A DNA stretch of 64,000 nucleotides from positions 61,055-125,054 of the forward strand of contig JAJPEU010000009.1 in NCBI GenBank assembly GCA_021166685.1, written 5' to 3'. The notes beneath the pieces were generated by a model, which ran no database searches, had not been told where the DNA came from, and saw only the letters and a list, made by a program, of their open reading frames with translations. Origin of the DNA: Sulfurovum sp. (lineage in GTDB: Bacteria; Campylobacterota; Campylobacteria; Campylobacterales; Sulfurovaceae). Of the stretch, positions 41,791-50,943 are shown piece by piece (positions within the stretch are counted from its first letter, which is position 1; every line of letters begins with the position of its first letter). A program made the translations under genes and the position numbers.

Positions 41791-42381
41791 TTAGAATTTA
41801 ATCAACCCTGCAAATCTTTTTTTGCTTATCGTGGGAACCTGAAATGCACCGATTGCAATATCTGAATTGTAATAATTCAGTCCGTCCGTCAAATCTGCTC
41901 TTTGAAGATTAATATCCGCAGTAGGATGATATGCTTTGCTTGCAAACAAAAGATTTTTGCACACCATGTGTCCATCTTCTGTAATCCCTTCATAGCGGTA
42001 AGGCATCACAATCTTAAAAAGCTCGCCTGCCGTTTTAAGCTCTTTCTCAAAAACTTCTTCCTGCACAAGCATGGTGCTCGCCACTGTGGAAACTACACCT
42101 TTTGGATGAAGTGCTTTATGCAACAAACCCCAAAAAACCCTGTCTGTTTTAAAATTTTCATCCGCAACAATAGCTACATCAAAAAAATGTTCGCTCAATC
42201 TTGTCATTCGATCTGCAATATTTTCTCTGACGGCAAGAATATCTTCCAAACCTTTATGTTTTTCTACCTCATTTTTAATCTTATCACACCCGCCGATAAT
42301 CAAAATATTTTTGGGCTGGGCATGCGTACACATGGGAATATGCACAAGCATCTCGTCTTTAATATAGTGTAATTTTTCCAT
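41791..42381 (-). CDS. Spermidine synthase-like protein (short form)
   Basis: PKNILIIGGCDKIKNEVEKH, DVAIVADENF; 196 aa, SpeE-like by pattern. Confidence 0.6.
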   Translation of the reverse strand: MEKLHYIKDEMLVHIPMCTHAQPKNILIIGGCDKIKNEVEKHKGLEDILAVRENIADRMTRLSEHFFDVAIVADENFKTDRVFWGLLHKALHPKGVVSTVASTMLVQEEVFEKELKTAGELFKIVMPYRYEGITEDGHMVCKNLLFASKAYHPTADINLQRADLTDGLNYYNSDIAIGAFQVPTISKKRFAGLIKF

Positions 42382-42458
42382 ACTTTTTTTCCTTTAAGCA
42401 ATGTCAATTTTAGCGATTGTATCAAAAAACCATCTAAATAAGATTAAAATAGTCTTAT

Positions 42459-44150
42459 TTACCAATTTCTATACGATTTAAGTTGCATTTCATCATATCC
42501 ATACACATCATCTCTAAATTGAAGCTTACCGTCATGGTCAATCCATGCAGTTAAATAAACAACATCTATAGGAACACTATTGTCAAGATTCAAATAAGTC
42601 ATGTTTTTCCCTTTTAGCGTCTCTTGAGACTTATCAAAATCCACATTGGTGTTAAACGTAGAAAATGTTTTTAACAACTCTATCGGCTTGGCCAACCTGA
42701 TGCACCCATGGCTAAATGCTCTTGTCGTTCTGTTAAAAAGTCCCTTTGTGGGGGTATCGTGCATATAAACGGAAAACTCATTCGGAAAAAGAAATTTTAC
42801 TTTACCCAGAGCATTATGCGCACCCGGCACTTGTGCAAATCTAAACGGTACAGTTTTGCTGTAACGGTATTGACTCCAATCTACAGAAGCGGGGTTAATC
42901 TTCTTGTCATCTTCTCCCCAACCGCTGTGAATCTCTATTTTTTCTCTTGCCATCGCATTGGCGTTACGCAATAATTTTGGAATCATCTCTTTTTGTATAA
43001 TACTTTCAGGTACATTCCAATAAGGATTTAAAACAATCTGTTTTACACGATTGCTAAAAATAGGCGTAGGATTCTTTCGCGTTCCTGTGATTACGCCCAT
43101 TTCCTGTCGTAATTTTCCGTCTTCTTCAAAATACAGAGAAAATGCAGGAATGTTGATAATGATATGACGTTTTTCATTACGCTCCTTGAACCATTTGATA
43201 CGATCAAGATTTAAACGCATTGTAGCGATTCGTCGCTCAATACTCTGATTGAGCGCCTTAATGGTCGCCTGCCCTATTATTCCTTTTGCTTCAAGTCCAT
43301 TTCGTTTTTGGAAGCGAACGACTGCCTCTTTAAGACAATTATCATATATTGTACTCTCTCTACTTCCGCTACAGCCCTGGTAATCTCCTGTTGCCCGCAA
43401 TCTTTCCCTAAGATACGGCACCGCCTTGTAAGACTGCCCTACTGCCAATGTCCCATTCAAAGGTACGGGTGGCCATCCTCCGTTTCGCTGGATTTTGAGG
43501 TACTGAATCAGTGCCCTGCGAAGTTCTTTATAGTGATATTCATTTGGCATTGCATTTCGAAATCCCTCTTTTAGGCTTCCGTTCATAAGCGCGCTTTCAA
43601 TGAGTGAAACCGGACTTTCTTTGGGCTTATGGGTTACCCATGCTGCTCCAATATCTTTTGTTTTAAGATTGGAAAGCCTTGCCTGAAATGCACCCCAATT
43701 AATGCTGCCATAAAGCGCATAGTCCGCATATCCTTTATAAAGTTGAGCAATCTTAAATTCCAAATCAACTTTATGTGCCAACGTGCTCGAGGATTCATAA
43801 ATTTTTTTTGCTTTTTCCTCAAGCTCCAACATATCCCCATATAATCTTGTTGAATGATCAAGCGTTTCATCCTCTTTTATTTGAACAAATAGCTCTTGAG
43901 CAAAAGAAGAAAGGGATCTTTCATTGATCCAGACCGGAACAAAAAAAAGCTGGGTATACATCTTTCTTAAAAAACTATTTTGGGGTTGAGTCTGAAGTGA
44001 ATTTATCATGATATCCGAAGCGGCTTCATGAAATTCAACTCCCACGAGACTCGCTGCAGCTTGAGGTGCAGTCCACAGCATTAAAACCATACCAACTATT
44101 GCTAATTTATCGAATATTTTATTTTTTATTTTTGTTATCATTTTAGTCAT
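42459..44150 (-). CDS. Murein L,D-transpeptidase (YcbB/LdtD-like)
   Basis: PG-binding domain plus NPYWNVPESIIQKEMIPKL...YMHDTPTKGLFNRTTRAFSHGCIRLAKP (HxxxSHGCIR). Confidence 0.9.
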   Translation of the reverse strand: MTKMITKIKNKIFDKLAIVGMVLMLWTAPQAAASLVGVEFHEAASDIMINSLQTQPQNSFLRKMYTQLFFVPVWINERSLSSFAQELFVQIKEDETLDHSTRLYGDMLELEEKAKKIYESSSTLAHKVDLEFKIAQLYKGYADYALYGSINWGAFQARLSNLKTKDIGAAWVTHKPKESPVSLIESALMNGSLKEGFRNAMPNEYHYKELRRALIQYLKIQRNGGWPPVPLNGTLAVGQSYKAVPYLRERLRATGDYQGCSGSRESTIYDNCLKEAVVRFQKRNGLEAKGIIGQATIKALNQSIERRIATMRLNLDRIKWFKERNEKRHIIINIPAFSLYFEEDGKLRQEMGVITGTRKNPTPIFSNRVKQIVLNPYWNVPESIIQKEMIPKLLRNANAMAREKIEIHSGWGEDDKKINPASVDWSQYRYSKTVPFRFAQVPGAHNALGKVKFLFPNEFSVYMHDTPTKGLFNRTTRAFSHGCIRLAKPIELLKTFSTFNTNVDFDKSQETLKGKNMTYLNLDNSVPIDVVYLTAWIDHDGKLQFRDDVYGYDEMQLKSYRNW

Positions 44151-44215
44151 CCAAATATTTTGTAAAGTATAACCAAAAAAATTTCAATCTACCCTATATT
44201 TTCAAACAACAGGCT

Positions 44216-44872
44216 TTACAAAATATCTTCATATTTTTTATCAGAATCAATTTTTAATTTTCCCTCTATTTTTGCCAATCTCCTGTCGCCTTCTTTGTAT
44301 GCTTTTTTAAGATATTTTCGTATGCGTTGTTTTTCTTTTTCTTTGATGATGTTTTGCCTTTTAAGAAATTTCTTTATTCCTATCCATTTTTCAAACGTTT
44401 CAGTTGACACTGAAGAAATCTCTGCCATCTCTTTCTGCAAAAGAGGTTTTGTCTTCATTTGTTCTATTTTGTGCGTATACAATGTTCGCATTTCGTAAAA
44501 TGCCTGCTTAAGCAACTCAATTTCACCTTTCAGAGTTGATGACATTTGTTTATTGCTCTTTTTAAGCTCTTTCATGGTGCCTTTAAGTATTTGAATTGTT
44601 TCATCCTTGGCCGCCAATAAACGTTTGTATTCTTGTTCATTTTTCTGTTTTTGCGAACTAGACATATCGCCTGCACTCATATTGGTTTTGGAAATAATTG
44701 CTTCTGCTGGCTCCCCTTTAAATACTTGAGAATCTTTGTGAAGCACAATATAAAGTTTTCCTTCTACATTTTTAGTTGCCAAAATACCCCGCTTTATTTT
44801 TGCGTAAACTGCTTGCCGTGAAATTCCAACTTCTTTTGCATATTCTGCTGGTTTTATCAGCTTTTCCATCAT
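44216..44872 (-). CDS. HTH-initiated coiled-coil protein (DUF3972-like)
   Basis: KPAEYAKEVGISRQAVYAKIKRGILATKNVEGKLYIVL followed by long coiled coil. Confidence 0.55.
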   Translation of the reverse strand: MMEKLIKPAEYAKEVGISRQAVYAKIKRGILATKNVEGKLYIVLHKDSQVFKGEPAEAIISKTNMSAGDMSSSQKQKNEQEYKRLLAAKDETIQILKGTMKELKKSNKQMSSTLKGEIELLKQAFYEMRTLYTHKIEQMKTKPLLQKEMAEISSVSTETFEKWIGIKKFLKRQNIIKEKEKQRIRKYLKKAYKEGDRRLAKIEGKLKIDSDKKYEDIL

Positions 44873-44929
44873 TTTGCCTTTAGTGTTGCTGTTTTTAATC
44901 ATAGCATAAAGTCAATGAAAATGTGTCAA

Positions 44930-45562
44930 CTACTTTTGTGTTCCGTCCAAGATGGGCACAAAAAGACAGGGCTCTATCGCTTCTGAAGTAATGCGGCCGT
45001 TTCGCTTATAAAAACGAGTGATGATCTGCATCGGTCCTTCTTCTACGGGGGCGAGCAAAATGCCTCCTTCTGCCAACTGCTCAAAAAGCACAGAAGGAAT
45101 TTCTTTGGCAGTTGCCGAAAATAGAATACGCTCAAAAGGGGCATACTGCTTCCATCCTCTTTGCCCATCATCAAAACGAGTAAATATATTATATATGCCC
45201 AAGGCAGAAAAACGTATTTTAGCCTGTCTGAGAAGTTCATCAATGCGCTCAATAGTAAAAACACGGCGGCATATTTTACTTAATATCGCCGCCTGATATC
45301 CACTTCCGCATCCCACCTCAAGTACAGAATCAATCCCGTCCAGCTCTAAATGTTGTGTCATTTTCGCCACTGTCAACGGAGAAGAGATCCACTGACTTGC
45401 AGCCAAAGGAAGTGCATCCAACTGGTAAGAGAGATGCTTAAAACCATTTGGTACAAAAACTTCTCTATCAACCGTTAAAAAAGCTTCTTTGACATGCGGA
45501 TCTAAAATAAAATGTGTTTCGATTTGTTCTACTAAGTGTTGCAGTTGTCGGACTGTTGTCAT
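44930..45562 (-). CDS. Protein-L-isoaspartate O-methyltransferase family protein
   Basis: VDREVFVPNGFKHLSYQLDALPLAASQWISSPLTVAKMTQHLELDGIDSVLEVGCGSGYQAAILSKI. Confidence 0.88.
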   Translation of the reverse strand: MTTVRQLQHLVEQIETHFILDPHVKEAFLTVDREVFVPNGFKHLSYQLDALPLAASQWISSPLTVAKMTQHLELDGIDSVLEVGCGSGYQAAILSKICRRVFTIERIDELLRQAKIRFSALGIYNIFTRFDDGQRGWKQYAPFERILFSATAKEIPSVLFEQLAEGGILLAPVEEGPMQIITRFYKRNGRITSEAIEPCLFVPILDGTQK

Positions 45563-45618
45563 ATATACTCTTCCCCCGTATTAGTGGGCAGATTCTATCT
45601 AAAATGTGATTAAAAGTA

Positions 45619-46347
45619 TTAATTCATCGCGATATAGCGACGCATTCTTTTGATCTCTCTCAAATCCACTATGCCTTCGACTTGGGATTGCGCATCATCT
45701 TGCACCGCATTGCCATTGGGTGAGATGATTGAGGAAGATCTTGCCATATCTGCATCGCTGCTATCAGAAACAATAACATAGCACTGATTCATGACGGCCA
45801 AGGCACGTGACAATATTTCAAGGTGCTGCTTTCTGGGTAATCCCCATCTTGCAGGAATAACTACAATATCTGCACCTTCAATCTGTTTCCAAAACATCTT
45901 AAAGCGCAACTCAAAACAGATTAATAGAGCATACTTCACCCCTTCTATCTCAAAAGGTTTGATGTTTTTCTTTTTGCCCGGCAAGAAATAGCGAGTTTCA
46001 TTTCCTAAGGCAAACAATTTTACCTTCTCCTGCCTATGGACAACTTTATGTTTGTGAATTACTACTGCACGGTTCACAAACCCCCCTCTATCTTCCAAGA
46101 CAAGTGTCAATACCACAATCTGCCTCTCAACTATTTTCTTGATGATCTTAAGTGCTTTTGCAGAAAATTTAGCTGCCGTTTTCAGGTGCGTATAGTCAAA
46201 TCCGGTCAAGCACACTTCTGGCGCTACTATGAGTGTTTTATTTTGGTGTTTTTTCAGACATTCGATTAGTTTCTCAAGATTGTCTTGATAGCGCTGAACC
46301 ACAGGAAGCTGTAAGGAGACGGCTTCCATTTCTTGAAACGTTTGCAT
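45619..46347 (-). CDS. Carbon-nitrogen hydrolase (nitrilase family)
   Basis: LIVAPEVCLTGFDY, RQEKVKLF, LLICFELRF, VIPARWGLPR - Glu-Lys-Cys triad context. Confidence 0.85.
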   Translation of the reverse strand: MQTFQEMEAVSLQLPVVQRYQDNLEKLIECLKKHQNKTLIVAPEVCLTGFDYTHLKTAAKFSAKALKIIKKIVERQIVVLTLVLEDRGGFVNRAVVIHKHKVVHRQEKVKLFALGNETRYFLPGKKKNIKPFEIEGVKYALLICFELRFKMFWKQIEGADIVVIPARWGLPRKQHLEILSRALAVMNQCYVIVSDSSDADMARSSSIISPNGNAVQDDAQSQVEGIVDLREIKRMRRYIAMN

Positions 46348-46358
46348 ATACAGCTGCC

Positions 46359-47378
46359 TTAAAAATCATCCAAATTCAAACTTCCCTTGGAATAGTTCGT
46401 CACATTTCCTTCAAAAAAGTTTGTTTTTTGATCATTAAATTGAGAAAAATTATCTACCCACTTAATGGGGTGCTCGACATTGTAAAGCCTTTTAAGCCCA
46501 ACAGCATTTAGCCTTTTATCTGCAAGATACTGGATATACTGTTCGATAATTTGATCGGTGAGTCCTAAAATTTGCCCCTGCGTGATATATACTCCCCATT
46601 CACATTCAAGCTTTACCGCATTTTTAAACATTTCATAAACTTCTTCAATCAATTCATCGGTAAAAAGTTCGGGTCGTTCTTTTTTGGTGGCATTAATCAT
46701 ATTTTGAAAAAGTAAAAGATGGGTAACTTCATCTCTTTGAATAAAACGAATCATCTGTGCGGAGCCTAGCATTTTACCCGAACGTGCAAGAGTATAGATA
46801 TAAGTAAATCCGCTATAAAAATATATACCTTCCAGTATTTGATTGGCAAACATTGCTTTAACAATATTGGTATCGGTAGGATCTTTCGACAGATCCTCAT
46901 ACACTTTTGCAATGGCATCATTTTTATGCTTAAGCTTCATATCCCTTCTCCATAATTGGTAAATCTCTTGGGAGTTCGTAGAGATGCTGTCCACCATCAC
47001 GGCATAACTTTGGGAGTGCAGCGCCTCCTCAAATGCCTGTCTTACCAAAACCAGATTAATTTCCGGTGAAGTAATAAAAGGATTAAGATTGTCTATAATA
47101 TTGTTTGTCTGTAATGAATCCATAAAAATGAGTTGCGCAAGCACTTTATCATATGCCATTTTTTCTGCATCAGTGAGATGCTTGTAATCATTTACATCCC
47201 TTGTCATATCCACTTCTTTTGGAAACCAAGTATTATTAAGCATCATTTCCCATAAATTATATGCCCACTGATATTTGATGTCATTAAGCTCAAATATTCC
47301 CGTAGGATTTCCGCCGAATATCTTTCTTTGATTTGTCTTCTCTTGGGATTCAGGGTTATATATTTTTTTACGTATCAT
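46359..47378 (-). CDS. nrdB: Ribonucleoside-diphosphate reductase beta subunit (class Ia-type)
   Basis: [69 protein letters not shown]. Confidence 0.95.
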   Translation of the reverse strand: MIRKKIYNPESQEKTNQRKIFGGNPTGIFELNDIKYQWAYNLWEMMLNNTWFPKEVDMTRDVNDYKHLTDAEKMAYDKVLAQLIFMDSLQTNNIIDNLNPFITSPEINLVLVRQAFEEALHSQSYAVMVDSISTNSQEIYQLWRRDMKLKHKNDAIAKVYEDLSKDPTDTNIVKAMFANQILEGIYFYSGFTYIYTLARSGKMLGSAQMIRFIQRDEVTHLLLFQNMINATKKERPELFTDELIEEVYEMFKNAVKLECEWGVYITQGQILGLTDQIIEQYIQYLADKRLNAVGLKRLYNVEHPIKWVDNFSQFNDQKTNFFEGNVTNYSKGSLNLDDF

Positions 47379-47547
47379 TGTTTCTCTTCACTAAATTTTA
47401 ATCTGTAATTGAAAAATATTATACACTTTTAGTCTGATTTTTTACCAGCCGAGCATGGAGGAGCAATGCATCTCAGATGGGGGAGGAAATGATGCATTGC
47501 AACTTTCTTATTTAAAGTATATATATTTTTGCGTGATGCTCATGCGC

Positions 47548-47865
47548 CTAAAGATAAGAACAACAATAATCTACCAGAGTAGTCGTTCTTATTTGAAACC
47601 TGCTCTTCGCAGGAACGTCAAATGACTCTCCTCCTTTCACTTTTTTCCACTCATTGCAATCAGATAATTTTACCTCCAGTTGGCCAGAAGTGATCTCCAT
47701 CAATTCAGCCGTATCCGTTCCAAACTCATACTCACCCGGCTGTATAAATCCTAATGTTTTTTTGCTTCCGTCTACAAAAGTGAGCGTACGGCTTGTCACC
47801 GCCCCATCAAAATAACTGTTGCCCTCTACGGCAACAGCAACATTTTCAAATTGTTTCATGATCAT
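47548..47865 (-). CDS. ppnP: Pyrimidine/purine nucleoside phosphorylase (PpnP/DUF1255)
   Basis: FENVAVAVEGNSYFDGAVTSRTLTFVDGSKKTLGFIQPGEYEFGTDTAELMEITSGQLEVKL. Confidence 0.88.
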   Translation of the reverse strand: MIMKQFENVAVAVEGNSYFDGAVTSRTLTFVDGSKKTLGFIQPGEYEFGTDTAELMEITSGQLEVKLSDCNEWKKVKGGESFDVPAKSRFQIRTTTLVDYCCSYL

Positions 47866-48241
47866 CCTTTTTTTAAGAAATTATAACTAAATATCATTTG
47901 ACGCACCTCATTGGTTTATTTTTATATCTTGCATATCGATAGGAAATACCTATCGATATGCAAATTTTGTCATTCGCCTGTTGATAAATTATATTGGTTT
48001 TAATTTGGTGGCAACTATGCATTCGCAATAAAATGTTGAGAATGCGAAAAAGATAAATCTATATTTTAGAAGTGAATCCGCTATTGTGTGTCATCTATTG
48101 TAAACTTTTTTAAAACATATTCACAAAAATACCGTACTGTTATTTTGTACGATTAAAACTATTTTATTATTGATTTGGCTGGACTCATTAATAATAAAAT
48201 AGAGCAGCACTTCAAATACTTCTTGCTAAAATACTAAAGAA

Positions 48242-50608
48242 CTATTGGCATCCTGCACACTCTTGACTTCTGTCCTCTACATCGTTGCTGGCCTCAGGCG
48301 ACTGACTTCTGAGATAGTAGGTTGATTTCAGTCCATATTTCCATGCATCCATATAAATATCATTTAAATATTTGCCGCTGGCTTTGTCCAGGGTGATAAA
48401 AATATTCAAACTTTGCCCTTGATCTATCCATTTTTGCCTAATGGCAGCAGCATAAACAAGCACTCTTTGGTCGAGATCATAACTTGGCGTATAATACTCC
48501 CATGTATCAACAGAAAGGTTTGGTGCGACCACAGGAATAAGTCCAGAGAGATTCTCTTCGAACCATTTTCTTTTATAGACAGGTTCTATGGCCTGCGTAG
48601 TTCCGGTAAGAATAGAAATGGAGCTAGTCGGGGCAATCGCCATGAGATATCCATTACGCATCCCATCTGCTTTAACTTTTTCTTTAAGTGACTGCCAATC
48701 ATGAATATTCCCAAAAAGTCCTCCTCTGTCAACCAACTTACACGCATTTTCATTAGCTTTATCAATAGGAAAAATACCCTTGCTCCATTCAGATCCTTCA
48801 AAGGTAGGATATTTTCCTTTTTCCAAAGCAAGATCGCTAGATGCACGAATGGCATAGTAGGAAATAGACTCCATCACTTCATCAATTTTTACGAAATGTT
48901 CCTGGCTTCCCCATCTGATACATTTTTCAGCGAGCATTTGCGCTTCACCCATTACGCCCAGCCCTATTGCTCTTGATTTATTGTTTGTCTTTTTCACTTT
49001 TGCAAGAGGATAAAAGTTGAGATCTATTACATTGTCAAGCATACGAATAGCTGTCGGCACCACCCTTGCAATATCTTCTTGCGTGTGAATTTTAGAAAGA
49101 TTAACAGAAGCCAGATTGCAAACTGCCGTATCCCCATCTGTTTTTTCTTTATCCACAATCCATATCTGTTTACCATTGATACTATCAAGTGCTGTCACTT
49201 TTTTTGCCGGCTTTGTCATCCCGCTGTCAACCGTCAACATCTCGTTTTCACTGTGCGCCTCCATACTTCCGTCTTCAAAGATAAATCTTGTTTTATAGGT
49301 ATTTGGAGCTGTGTTTTGAAATATTTCCGTACAAAGATTTGAACTTCGTATAATTCCGGTATGTTTATTTGGATTGGCCTTATTGGCAGCATCCTTGAAT
49401 GTTAAAAATGGGCTGCCTGATTCGAAATAACTTCGAAGTATTTCTTTCCATAATCCTTTAGCCGAAATAATTTCTCTTGTAACGCTTTGCGTTTTTTCCA
49501 GTTCAACATAACGCGCTTCGAATGCTGCCCCGTAAAGCTCCGTTAATTCAGGTACTTCGTACGGATCAAAAAGTGTCCATGTGGCATCTTCCTGAACACG
49601 CTTCATAAACAAATCATTCAGCCAAAGTGCAGGAAAAAGGTCGTGCGCCCTGCGACGCTCTTCCCCTGAATTCTTTTTAAGATCAATAAAATCTCTTATA
49701 TCAATGTGCCAAGGCTCTATATATACGGCAATAGCTCCTTTTCTCGTTCCTAGTTGATCAACGGCAATAGCAACATCATTGGCAATTTTCAAGAAAGGCA
49801 CAATACCCCCTGCGGCATGCTTATGGCCATCTATATATGAACCCATGCCGCGCACAAGTGACCAATCCCATCCAATGCCTCCCCCAAATTTTGAAAGAAG
49901 CGCCATCTCTTTATATCCATCAAAAATACCTTCGATATTATCCGGCGTAGAACCAATATAGCATGAGCTGAGTTGATGTCTTGGTGTTCTTGCATTGGAT
50001 AAAGTTGGCGTAGCCGCCATTACTTCAAATTTACTCAAAATATCATAGAACTTCTTTGCCCATGTTTGACAATCAAATTCATTTTGTGCCAAAAACATCG
50101 CAACCCCCATAAAAAGCTGCTGCGGAAGCTCTATTGGAGAGCCTGATCTGTCTTTAATGAGATACCTGTCATAAAGCGTACGAATCCCCAAATAATTGAA
50201 CTGCAAATCGCGTTCGGGCTTAATATAGTCGTTTAATTCATCAAGATCGTACTTATCTTTTAAGCCAAGAACGATTCGTCCTTCTTTTTCTCCGCGCTCA
50301 AAATGCTCTTTGAGATGATTATAGCCTGTAAAACCGCTTGCCTTATGGTAGATATCATACAAAAAAAGCCGTGCAGCAACAAATGTCCAATTAGGTCTAT
50401 CAATATCAATTTTGTCAACTGCAGTTTTAATCAATGTTTGCTGTATCTCTTCGGTATTGATCATATCTCGAAATTGTAGTTTTGCATCAACCTCCAGCTC
50501 GCTTTGACTGACTCCCTCTAAACCTTCTACTGCTGCGGATGTGTACTTTTGAATTTTTGATATATCCAATGTTTCTATTCTTCCGTTTCGCTTGACAACT
50601 CTAATCAT
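48242..50608 (-). CDS. nrdA: Ribonucleoside-diphosphate reductase alpha subunit
   Basis: RTPRHQLSSCYIGSTPDNIEGIF, GGGIGWDWS, RSSNLCTEIFQNT; C-term ECAGCQ. Confidence 0.96.
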   Translation of the reverse strand: MIRVVKRNGRIETLDISKIQKYTSAAVEGLEGVSQSELEVDAKLQFRDMINTEEIQQTLIKTAVDKIDIDRPNWTFVAARLFLYDIYHKASGFTGYNHLKEHFERGEKEGRIVLGLKDKYDLDELNDYIKPERDLQFNYLGIRTLYDRYLIKDRSGSPIELPQQLFMGVAMFLAQNEFDCQTWAKKFYDILSKFEVMAATPTLSNARTPRHQLSSCYIGSTPDNIEGIFDGYKEMALLSKFGGGIGWDWSLVRGMGSYIDGHKHAAGGIVPFLKIANDVAIAVDQLGTRKGAIAVYIEPWHIDIRDFIDLKKNSGEERRRAHDLFPALWLNDLFMKRVQEDATWTLFDPYEVPELTELYGAAFEARYVELEKTQSVTREIISAKGLWKEILRSYFESGSPFLTFKDAANKANPNKHTGIIRSSNLCTEIFQNTAPNTYKTRFIFEDGSMEAHSENEMLTVDSGMTKPAKKVTALDSINGKQIWIVDKEKTDGDTAVCNLASVNLSKIHTQEDIARVVPTAIRMLDNVIDLNFYPLAKVKKTNNKSRAIGLGVMGEAQMLAEKCIRWGSQEHFVKIDEVMESISYYAIRASSDLALEKGKYPTFEGSEWSKGIFPIDKANENACKLVDRGGLFGNIHDWQSLKEKVKADGMRNGYLMAIAPTSSISILTGTTQAIEPVYKRKWFEENLSGLIPVVAPNLSVDTWEYYTPSYDLDQRVLVYAAAIRQKWIDQGQSLNIFITLDKASGKYLNDIYMDAWKYGLKSTYYLRSQSPEASNDVEDRSQECAGCQ

Positions 50609-50904
50609 TTTTGCTCCTACTATGCTTCAAAATAAACGTAAACTGTGTTAAATTTGCTGATTAACAATTTCTCTTCTTGGGATTATGGGTATTTCTTTAT
50701 ATCCCAAACAGCATAAAATTTTTTAAAAAAATTATATCCAAGGATACATCTGTTTTATAAAAAATTCTACTCAAATTTTACTTGTGTGCATTTGAATTTA
50801 TTTATTATTTTATACAAATTTTTATAAGAAAATAAATATCCTTTATAAAAATTGCAAATCCTTTTCCCGCTTTATTATTTCACCATAAAAAAAGAGGAGA
50901 ATGA

Positions 50905-50940
50905 TAAAAAATTTCGCAGGATCAATAAAAACCTGCAAGA
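50905..50940 (-). terminator. Intrinsic terminator of purB
   Basis: Minus strand GCAGG-N11-CCTGC then GAAATTTTTTATC. Confidence 0.6.
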
Positions 50941-50943
50941 TTT

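Noticed and set aside
41791-42381. Spermidine synthase-like gene as a pseudogene
   Set aside because: Shorter than classical SpeE but the frame is intact and neighbours are tightly packed; more likely a short family variant.
45803-45812. CACGTG-containing segment (ggcacgtgac)
   Set aside because: Flanks do not match the parS 16-mer, so not counted as a third ParB site.
48018-48052. Small 6-bp inverted repeat GCATTC...GAATGC downstream of nrdA
   Set aside because: Too short, with a long loop; expected by chance in AT-rich spacer.
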